A stretch of DNA of 7,486 bases, from the NCBI GenBank assembly GCA_002297865.1, contig DBKX01000281.1, positions 1,369 through 8,854 of the forward strand. The letters are read 5' to 3'. This document shows, in pieces, positions 1 to 6,117 of this stretch. The first letter of the stretch is position 1; the number at the start of each line of letters is the position of its first letter. Source of the stretch: Lachnoclostridium sp. UBA739. GTDB lineage: Bacteria > Bacillota_A > Clostridia > Lachnospirales > Lachnospiraceae. The notes beneath the pieces were generated by a model. The model worked only from the letters and a program-made list of their open reading frames with translations, ran no database searches and was not told the origin of the DNA. Made by a program: the position numbers and the translations under genes.

Positions 1-1
1 G

Positions 2-2221
2 TCCTTTAAAGAAAAACAGAAAAAAATGTTACAACAGAGTTATCTATTGCAGGGACAAGAAGCCTCTAATTCGATTCATTGGATTGATATCAACAAATCC
101 ATTCGTACATTAGTTTTTAAGAGGATTGGAATTGAACTATTAGAATCGCAGGTAAAACTCTATTTAACTGCCGGATTTACAATCTCCATTCTTTCTATTG
201 ATTTTTATGAATTGTTTCTAACGATACCACTCTTACAGAGCGGTTCGATGGATTTTGGGCTTAGTGGGTTAAGTGTTACCCTTAAGAAGCCACCCATTAT
301 ATTATCTGGTGGCTTATATAAGAAACCTAATGAGGTATTGTACAATGGTGAGATTATCATTAAGATTTCTAAGTTTTCTCTTACAGCACTTGGCTCGTAT
401 GGAAAAATGGATAACGGGGACAGTACATTTTTTCTTTATCTGCTTATTGATTATCCGATTGGTGGGACAAGCTATTTCTTTGTAAATGGACTGGCATTAG
501 GATTTGGAGTAAACCGGAGACTTAGGATGCCAGCCCTAAAAGAAGTGAGAGCATTTCCGCTTGTATCGGCAGTTCTTGGGGAGAATCCAAACCTTACCAC
601 AAAGACATCGCCAGCACAGGCACTGGACCAGTTAAGTGACTGGATTTATCCATCGGCAGGAGATTATTTTGTGTCGGCAGGAATGAAAGTACTGTCGTTT
701 GGAATTTTAGAAACATTTGTCTTACTATCTGTTGAATTTGGCAATCATTTGCGGATTAGTCTTTTAGGAACTTCTACTGCAAGTATTCCACCAAAATTAA
801 ATGGAAATGTTATGCCGATTGCATATGCCTGCCTTGCATTGGAAGCAATATTTGATCCAGAAGAAGGTGAGATTCTCATCTTGGGATGTTTAACCGAGGA
901 ATCCTTCTTACTGGATCGGAGATGTCATCTTACAGGTGGGTTTGGTTTCTGTGTCTGGTATAAAGGTCAATATGCGGGGGATTTTCTGGTGACGATTGGA
1001 GGATGTCATCATCCAAAGTTTCGTAATGTACATTATCCAGAGTTGGATGCAGTAGGAATCAATTGGCAGCTTGACTCACATTTAAAACTCAAGGGAACGG
1101 GATATTTTGCCCTGACACCTTCTTGCATTATGGCAGGGGCGGATGTTGAAATTTCTTATATTGCCGGAGATTTGAAGGCATGGTTGACTGGCACGCTAAG
1201 TATTTTTATGCAGTGGAAACCATTTCGATATGACTTTGAAGTTGGGGTATCCTTAGGAGCCTCCTATACTATGAAGGTTTTTGGCACTTCCAAGACATTT
1301 CGCTTGGAAATAGGTGCCGATTTACATGTGTGGGGACCAAACTTTTCATGTTCTGTTCATATTTCCTGGTTTATTATTTCATTTACCATTTCCTATATCG
1401 ATGGGAAAAAAGTGAATAACTCCATTGAATGGAAGGAGTTTTCCGATTCCTTTCTTGCTGCACAGGATCAGAGTCAACAAGTGATGGGGTTACGAAGTGC
1501 AAATGATAGCAAAGCTCCTTCCTGTCTGGTACAGATAATAGATGGTTCATTAAGAACCTATACAAAGGATACAAAAGAATCTGTAACGGTAGCTTGTTTA
1601 GAACGATTAAACATTGAAGTCAAAGGGGCTATGCCATGTACGTCTGTATTTTATGGCAAGGATCAGTTAGCCGCTTTTCAAGGTGAACTAGGTATTGTTC
1701 CAATGAACATCCGAAACTACAAATCGAGTCTGGTGGTTCGTGTTTTCAATGAAAAAGGGGAAGAGATTCAGGCTAAAGAGACAATTACTTGTGAAATCAT
1801 TACGAATTATGTGCCATCGGCTTTATATAAGTCAGGAACACCAGAGATGAACGATGATCCAATTCAGGATGTCATAGTGGGGTTACGTCTAGGATTTTGT
1901 GAGAAGGTTGGGAAAGAAGTTCTGCCAGAGAAGGGAAGTTATTCTCTTCAGACGTTATTGGAACGAGAACGGATTATTCTGCCAGATTTTTCATGGTGTA
2001 AGGAACCTGTCAAAGCTTCACCAGATTACTCCAAGGAAGATCCGATGAAAATGATTCAAGCAACATGGAAAGAGAATGGCAGGCGTAAGAAGTGCATAGA
2101 TGCATTGTCTGGTTTATTTGACATAAAAAAAGAATCCAGCATTCGGGATATCGGAGAGGACCCAAGCGATTACTTTTTGGGCAATCCAATCTTACGAGCT
2201 GTGGGTGCAAAAAAACAATAA
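2..2221 (+). CDS. DUF6603 domain-containing protein, 5' partial
   Basis: This is a large protein of unknown function whose reading frame is open from base 2, so the start lies outside the window. An ATG at 26 exists, but it is preceded only by an A-rich stretch without a Shine-Dalgarno site, and the codons before it read through as Lys-rich coding sequence. Residues are numbered from that ATG. The resemblance to DUF6603 rests on remembered family patterns: an early region alternating as beta strands (about 18-70), PPIILSGGL (89-97), the strongly conserved-looking YPIGGTSYFFVNGLALGFG followed by NRR (143-165), and a beta-rich block ending near W436-ISWFIISFTISY (to about 459). The C-terminal part carries NYVPSALY (594-601) and VGLRLGF (618-624), which also fit the ends of such proteins. 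The hydrophobic stretches look like beta strands rather than membrane helices. It is the first visible gene of the five-gene array, 13 bases before the next. DUF6603 has no established function known to me. Confidence 0.8.
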   Translation, partial: SFKEKQKKMLQQSYLLQGQEASNSIHWIDINKSIRTLVFKRIGIELLESQVKLYLTAGFTISILSIDFYELFLTIPLLQSGSMDFGLSGLSVTLKKPPIILSGGLYKKPNEVLYNGEIIIKISKFSLTALGSYGKMDNGDSTFFLYLLIDYPIGGTSYFFVNGLALGFGVNRRLRMPALKEVRAFPLVSAVLGENPNLTTKTSPAQALDQLSDWIYPSAGDYFVSAGMKVLSFGILETFVLLSVEFGNHLRISLLGTSTASIPPKLNGNVMPIAYACLALEAIFDPEEGEILILGCLTEESFLLDRRCHLTGGFGFCVWYKGQYAGDFLVTIGGCHHPKFRNVHYPELDAVGINWQLDSHLKLKGTGYFALTPSCIMAGADVEISYIAGDLKAWLTGTLSIFMQWKPFRYDFEVGVSLGASYTMKVFGTSKTFRLEIGADLHVWGPNFSCSVHISWFIISFTISYIDGKKVNNSIEWKEFSDSFLAAQDQSQQVMGLRSANDSKAPSCLVQIIDGSLRTYTKDTKESVTVACLERLNIEVKGAMPCTSVFYGKDQLAAFQGELGIVPMNIRNYKSSLVVRVFNEKGEEIQAKETITCEIITNYVPSALYKSGTPEMNDDPIQDVIVGLRLGFCEKVGKEVLPEKGSYSLQTLLERERIILPDFSWCKEPVKASPDYSKEDPMKMIQATWKENGRRKKCIDALSGLFDIKKESSIRDIGEDPSDYFLGNPILRAVGAKKQ

Positions 2222-2227
2222 AAGGAG
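2222..2227 (+). promoter_or_regulatory. Shine-Dalgarno site of gene 2
   Basis: AAGGAG lies immediately after the stop codon of gene 1 and 7 bases before the ATG at 2235. It decides the start of gene 2: an in-frame ATG exists 30 bases earlier at 2205, but it lies inside gene 1, has no such site, and would add a ten-residue Lys/Asn-rich leader. Confidence 0.85.
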
Positions 2228-2234
2228 TTTCACA

Positions 2235-3527
2235 ATGGAAAAGAACGTGGTATTTTCAACAAGTGCAGCCAACGGTTTGCCTAATGGAGCCTATCGTGTT
2301 ACGGTACATCAGCAGCTAGATCCAAGTTGTGAAATTAAAGATTATATGGTTGAGGATGCGTCTCTCACATTTCAAGTTGCAGGTGAAACTGTGGTGATGA
2401 ACGAAAATGAAGTCTATTCTGTTTACCCACCAAAGGACAGCGTGGGACAATTTAAGAATTGTATTCCTCACATTGTGCTGCATCGAAAAACATTTCCGTG
2501 GGAATATACGCTTTCATGCCAGACAGAAGAACCATTACCGTATGTAGCACTTCTTGTTATTAGTGAAGATGAGCCGGTGGTGGGAATGACCACAACATAT
2601 GAACAGTCTAGACAGGTGGAACAGAATGTGTATGTGCCAAAGGTGGAATCGTCTTGTGTAAATGAGGATGCCACGTGTCGAGTGGCAGATTTTGAAAAGT
2701 CTTTTTTTATGGCAATATTGCCGACCTTAGAGGATTTACCATATATGGCACATACCAAAGGCGTAGATCTGGACGATAAAGTTACTGACCAAGAAGTAAA
2801 GGATGCCTGGTTTTCTTGTGTATTAGCCAATCGGTATCCCAAAGAGGCGACAGGTGAGGAAAATATCCGGCATACTGCTTATCTGGTATCGTTGGCAGGC
2901 TATGAGAAGTGGCTTATGTTATCACAGGAAGAACGAAAGAAGGAAAGCTCTTATGATTTCTTTCGTATGTATGTCTTATACCAGTGGAATTTTCAAGTGG
3001 AGCCACAACCATATAATTTCTATGAAATCGCAAACCATCTCCATGCATATGTGTATGCAGTAGAAGAACCAGCAGGAGACGAGGTGCAGGCCATTCTGAA
3101 TCAAGGATATGTGCCGATGGATCATACATTTCGCGAGGGCTCAGAGACGGTATCCTGGTATCGCTCTCCATTTCTTCCTGGAAAGATGGAACAGGAAGAA
3201 ATTGCACAAACCTATCATGTGGCAGATGAATTGTTACGGTATGATCCGGAAATGGGGATGTTTGATATCAGCTATAGTGCGGCTTGGCAGTTAGGAAGGA
3301 TGTTGACCTTAAAAAATGCGGAAAGTGCAAAGCATATAATGAATTGGCGTGGGAAGATAAAATTGGACGAAGTAAAGAATCAAAACAGAATGATGTTAGC
3401 AGGGCAGTTTGGTAAGAGCAGTATGCAGCAGAACATAATGAATGCCAAACAGGTGCTTAGTGAAGCGGAATGGAAGTCATTTATAGAAAAAATGATTCAT
3501 TCATGCAATGACTCCACAGAAGAATAA
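2235..3527 (+). CDS. conserved uncharacterised protein, 430 aa
   Basis: I cannot assign a function or a named domain. The N-terminal ~160 residues look beta-rich: GAYRVTV near the start, VYSVYPPKDSVGQF (60-73), PHIVLHRKTFPWEY (78-91) and PLPYVALLVISEDE (100-113). A mixed region follows with LPTLEDLPYMAHTKGVD (162-178), FSCVLANRYP (193-202) and HTAYLVSLAGYEKWL (213-227). The C-terminal third is helical and charged. The spacing of Pro/Trp/Gly-rich motifs gives the impression of an old, widely conserved family; from memory, related proteins with 'LP-H-VL-R-TLPWE' and 'H-A-LVSLEG' patterns exist in other phyla (not checked). There is no signal peptide, membrane segment or recognisable catalytic motif. 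The ATG at 2235 is chosen because AAGGAG sits 7 bases upstream. It is 13 bases after gene 1 and 12 before the preferred start of gene 3, so it is very probably co-transcribed. A structural or scaffold role is possible but only a guess. Confidence 0.85.
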   Translation: MEKNVVFSTSAANGLPNGAYRVTVHQQLDPSCEIKDYMVEDASLTFQVAGETVVMNENEVYSVYPPKDSVGQFKNCIPHIVLHRKTFPWEYTLSCQTEEPLPYVALLVISEDEPVVGMTTTYEQSRQVEQNVYVPKVESSCVNEDATCRVADFEKSFFMAILPTLEDLPYMAHTKGVDLDDKVTDQEVKDAWFSCVLANRYPKEATGEENIRHTAYLVSLAGYEKWLMLSQEERKKESSYDFFRMYVLYQWNFQVEPQPYNFYEIANHLHAYVYAVEEPAGDEVQAILNQGYVPMDHTFREGSETVSWYRSPFLPGKMEQEEIAQTYHVADELLRYDPEMGMFDISYSAAWQLGRMLTLKNAESAKHIMNWRGKIKLDEVKNQNRMMLAGQFGKSSMQQNIMNAKQVLSEAEWKSFIEKMIHSCNDSTEE

Positions 3528-3534
3528 GAGGTGA
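3527..3534 (+). promoter_or_regulatory. Shine-Dalgarno site selecting a TTG start for gene 3
   Basis: AGAGGTGA begins on the last base of the stop codon of gene 2 and ends 5 bases before an in-frame TTG at 3540. The competing in-frame GTG at 3531 is part of this site itself and has no usable ribosome binding site of its own. TTG at 3540 is therefore the better start. The overlap of stop and binding site suggests translational coupling to gene 2. Confidence 0.7.
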
Positions 3535-3539
3535 AGGGT

Positions 3540-4400
3540 TTGAGTGGAAGCTGGGCAAAAAGAACAGACAATAAAACGTACTTTAATTCCTCACATCATA
3601 ATAGTTTACGGGCTGCAAAAGCAGATGATAAGGTGGATGCGTTAACGGATTGGTTAGGCAGACTTTCTTTGCTCTATGAAGTACCATTTGCGTATTTAGC
3701 ACCGTCAGAACTGCTGATTCCAAGAGAAAATATCCGTTTTTTTTATTACGATACTAATTGGGTTAGGGCATTACTGGATGGGGCGTTTAGTATTGGGAGA
3801 AATGCAGCCATTGATGATGCAGAGGATGACATTTTCATGGAACAAGTTATCATGACAGCGTTACAGAATAATGCCAATATAAGAAGAAGGCTGCAAGGAA
3901 AAGAAGAAAGAAAAACATCGGAATGGGAAGTAATGTCCAAGGAATGTACTGGATTTCTGCTGCGATCGGAACTTGTGAATAATTTTCGCGGATTGGAATT
4001 TGTCGCATATGGGGAATCAGGTGAGGTGCTGACTGCACTACGATTGGAAAAAATAGGAAAAGAAGTGTTACTGGGGATCTATGCTGGAGTTATTAAAAAG
4101 CTAGAGATAAAAGAACCCCCAGAAGGACTCCAGTTTGGTTTTCATCAGATGGATGGAAAGAGAATCAAGAACATGAGGAATCTAAGTGATGGAAGTATTA
4201 TTTATGAAAATGGAAAGATGGTTCCAGTAGAGGTTGCTACAAGAGAATATCGTGTGATTGATTATAAAAAGACAGCGCAGAATATTGAGAACTGTAAGAG
4301 TGTATTTCCGGAGGGGGGGAAAAAAGTCAGTTCGGCGCATATTGCAGTCGAACTGATCCAAAATGCCAGTATGATCGAGATAAAAGAAGGGAGTAATTAA
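3540..4400 (+). CDS. conserved uncharacterised protein, 286 aa (TTG start)
   Basis: Function unknown. Starting at the TTG at 3540, the protein contains two well-marked regions. The first runs through SLLYEVPFAYLAP (43-55), then IPRENIRFFYYDTNW (60-74) and DGAFSIGRN (80-88). The second holds FLLRSELVNNFRGLEF (139-154), LRLEKIGKEVLLGIYAG (167-183) and EPPEGLQFGF (192-201). From memory, the patterns 'VPF-YL-P-E-LLP-ESIRFFY-D-NW--AL-DGA-SIGR', 'GFLLRS--V--WPGLE' and 'EPPEGL-FG' recur in uncharacterised bacterial proteins (not checked), so this is a real family rather than a chance ORF. The tail reads SSAHIAVELIQNASMIEI, plausibly an amphipathic segment. There is no signal peptide or membrane helix. 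It ends 3 bases before gene 4, consistent with coupled translation. A G7A6 run followed by a hairpin lies near its 3' end (separate entry). If GTG at 3531 were used, the protein would be three residues longer. Confidence 0.82.
   Translation: MSGSWAKRTDNKTYFNSSHHNSLRAAKADDKVDALTDWLGRLSLLYEVPFAYLAPSELLIPRENIRFFYYDTNWVRALLDGAFSIGRNAAIDDAEDDIFMEQVIMTALQNNANIRRRLQGKEERKTSEWEVMSKECTGFLLRSELVNNFRGLEFVAYGESGEVLTALRLEKIGKEVLLGIYAGVIKKLEIKEPPEGLQFGFHQMDGKRIKNMRNLSDGSIIYENGKMVPVEVATREYRVIDYKKTAQNIENCKSVFPEGGKKVSSAHIAVELIQNASMIEIKEGSN
4313..4356 (+). other. G7A6 homopolymer run followed by a 13-bp hairpin, inside gene 3
   Basis: Seven G (4313-4319) and six A (4320-4325) are followed directly by an inverted repeat. 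TCAGTTCG (4327-4334) pairs with CGAACTGA (4349-4356). The stem continues through a G-T wobble (4335/4348), C-G (4336/4347) and, past one bulged A (4346), three more pairs (4337-4339 with 4343-4345) to a three-base loop. No T-run follows, so it is not a factor-independent terminator. It lies about 30 bases before the ribosome binding site of gene 4. Whether it has a role is unknown; the sequence also encodes ordinary protein. Confidence 0.55.
4387..4393 (+). promoter_or_regulatory. Shine-Dalgarno site of gene 4
   Basis: AAGGGAG lies within the last codons of gene 3, 10 bases before the ATG at 4404. Ribosomes finishing gene 3 would terminate between this site and the start codon, which favours coupled translation of genes 3 and 4. 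Confidence 0.7.
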
Positions 4401-4403
4401 TTT

Positions 4404-6104
4404 ATGAATAATGAACTTTTGCACAAAAAGCTTGTAGAAAATGCCCTTGCACAAGGTGGAGAATTAGAACTGGATCTGAGAAATCCAGAACATTATGAAT
4501 ATATAATGGGCACATTGTACAAAGATAGAAAGTTGAAATCCGCTATGGCCAATGAAGAAAAACAGAGTGCATTATATGAGTTTATCCAGGCAGAACATAA
4601 TAAGCCATATACGGAACCCAAAAGGGCATTTAAGAATGCTTCAGATGGAGAAGAATATACCAAAGGACCACAAGATACCGCATTTGTGCAGGTGCCAGTG
4701 ATGGCAAACCAAAGGAATGCAGCCAGTAAGCTAAAGGGACAACAAAATGGTGCAGATACGGTAAGTCAAGTCATCGGTTCTTATACGCGACGTCAAGCAG
4801 CTGTTCTAGTAAATGCGACAATATACGATGTCAATACGGAAGAACAAATAGCAAGCTGCGCTGGGAATGAAAAAGATACGGATTATGTTATTGTGCCAAT
4901 GAGTGGTAATGTGGGTGCTTTAGTTGGGAAAGAGGAGAACAAATACGAGACATCGGCAGTATTGATTTCGGTTAGTGAGGATAATAGCAATAACACAGTT
5001 ATGAATGCAAGAATGTATGCCAATGACCAGTTTTCTGTTTTGGGTGAAAGTTCTTATATTAAGAATTTTGAGATGATTGATCCTGTTATAAAGGATACTT
5101 CGAAGGAGTATTCAGAAGTCCGTGTATCGTATAACCGAGATAGTAATATGGGGTACTATGATTATAGTTATGATAACAGTCCTGTTAATGATGCCATCAA
5201 ACTCTTGTTAAAAGTTGGATTCAAAGTCGAAGTTGACACGCAGTTTTGTTCTCTTGTTGGCCTTGATGAAGACTTGGGATTCCGTTTGTATTTTCAGCAT
5301 CCAGATGGTGGCATGATAAAATATTATTATATGGGGAAAGAATCCCTTAAAAAAGTTGAACTTATAAAAGATAAGGCAACAGGTAAAAACGGTGGCATGA
5401 TTGTGTCATTAGATGATGACTGGAGAGCCAAACTTCCGTTTAAGGATTTGGAGGGAGCAGTTTCTGCCGAGTTAGATATATATGGGCAGTTTAACGTACT
5501 TGTGAGAATGGATAATTTCGGTACATTTCCAATTAGTATCTCATTTAAAAGCAATGGAACTGCCTTTGACGCAATGAACATTTTTGTTCCTAAAATCTAT
5601 ATGCAATGTCAATGCTTAGGAAAAGACAGTATGGTTGAAAGGCCAGATGGAACCCAAAAGCGGGTTAGTGAACTAAGTGTTGGAGAGTATGTATGTAATC
5701 AGAAGGGAGAACCATGTCAAATTCGTGATATCATCACTGGTTATGAAGAAGAGATCTATCAGATTCATACTAAGTCTGGGAAAGAAATTAAGTTAACAAA
5801 CACCCATTCTATCTGTATCCAGCAGGATGGCGAGAGCAAGTGGATTTGTGTGTGCGATTTAAGAGAAGGACAAAAGGCTGTGATGCTGCAGGGAGAAGAG
5901 GAAGTGAGCTATATCAATATCATTCCTTATAAAGATACGGTTTACAATCTTATGTTTGATGAAGAAACACCAATCTATAGTAATGGATTTCTAGTGGGAG
6001 ATTATGCGATGCAGCAGCGAATCCGTCCAAAGAGAGATCAGATAGAGTTCTCAGAAAAGACAAGAAAAATTGCAGATGAACTGTATCAATTATATGAAAA
6101 TTAA
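4404..6104 (+). CDS. Hint-domain protein (C-terminal Hedgehog/intein-type autoprocessing domain), 566 aa
   Basis: Residues 1-135 are a charged, mostly helical region (LDLRNPEHYEYIM at about 24-36). Residues about 135-240 form a beta-rich module containing IYDVNTEEQI (140-149), which resembles the end of gene 5. Residues 240-400 are a Tyr/Asp-rich beta region of unknown type. Residues 404 to about 538 fit a Hint domain: C404-LGKDSMV as the nucleophile block, then PDGTQKRVSELSVGEYV, the TxxH motif T465-NT-H468, and the end block VYNLMFDEETPIYSNGFLVGD (513-533). In this superfamily the first Cys makes a thioester with the preceding residue, helped by Thr/His. Here both are present, but the usual terminal His-Asn is Gly532-Asp533, with no Cys/Ser/Thr directly after, so full protein splicing is unlikely. 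N-terminal cleavage or transfer to a nucleophile remains possible. A 28-residue helical tail follows. No signal peptide is seen. The target of processing is unknown; the Hint assignment is firm, the activity is inferred. Confidence 0.88.
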   Translation: MNNELLHKKLVENALAQGGELELDLRNPEHYEYIMGTLYKDRKLKSAMANEEKQSALYEFIQAEHNKPYTEPKRAFKNASDGEEYTKGPQDTAFVQVPVMANQRNAASKLKGQQNGADTVSQVIGSYTRRQAAVLVNATIYDVNTEEQIASCAGNEKDTDYVIVPMSGNVGALVGKEENKYETSAVLISVSEDNSNNTVMNARMYANDQFSVLGESSYIKNFEMIDPVIKDTSKEYSEVRVSYNRDSNMGYYDYSYDNSPVNDAIKLLLKVGFKVEVDTQFCSLVGLDEDLGFRLYFQHPDGGMIKYYYMGKESLKKVELIKDKATGKNGGMIVSLDDDWRAKLPFKDLEGAVSAELDIYGQFNVLVRMDNFGTFPISISFKSNGTAFDAMNIFVPKIYMQCQCLGKDSMVERPDGTQKRVSELSVGEYVCNQKGEPCQIRDIITGYEEEIYQIHTKSGKEIKLTNTHSICIQQDGESKWICVCDLREGQKAVMLQGEEEVSYINIIPYKDTVYNLMFDEETPIYSNGFLVGDYAMQQRIRPKRDQIEFSEKTRKIADELYQLYEN

Positions 6105-6109
6105 GGAGG
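6103..6109 (+). promoter_or_regulatory. Shine-Dalgarno site of gene 5
   Basis: AAGGAGG overlaps the stop codon of gene 4 and lies 8 bases before the ATG at 6118. It is the closest match in the window to the ideal binding site and fixes the start of gene 5. Confidence 0.88.
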
Positions 6110-6117
6110 ATATAGAG

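Noticed and set aside
26..28. ATG at 26 as the true start of gene 1
   Set aside because: The frame is open to the left edge, the sequence before the ATG is A-rich without a convincing Shine-Dalgarno site, and DUF6603 proteins are usually larger. The gene is treated as 5' partial.
1331..1400. Hydrophobic stretch ISWFIISFTISY in gene 1 as a membrane helix
   Set aside because: It is short and beta-like, flanked by polar residues, and fits the beta-rich DUF6603 region better than a transmembrane segment.
2205..2234. Upstream in-frame ATG for gene 2
   Set aside because: It lies within the coding end of gene 1 without a binding site, whereas ATG 2235 has AAGGAG at ideal spacing.
2468..3207. Minus-strand open frames at 2468-2842 and 2914-3207, and plus-strand frames at 2854-3063 and 3109-3294
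   Set aside because: They are shadows of gene 2 in other frames, with compositions unlike real proteins and no start signals.
4327..4356. Hairpin as a factor-independent terminator between genes 3 and 4
   Set aside because: No T-run follows the stem, and it sits inside coding sequence upstream of a closely coupled gene.
4182..4454. Minus-strand open frame spanning the junction of genes 3 and 4
   Set aside because: It lies opposite two well-supported genes and has low-complexity Ile/Phe-rich content.
5613..6017. A true self-splicing intein interrupting gene 4
   Set aside because: The terminal His-Asn and the following nucleophile are absent, and no sizeable C-terminal extein follows; the domain lies near the C terminus as in Hedgehog-type or bacterial intein-like proteins.
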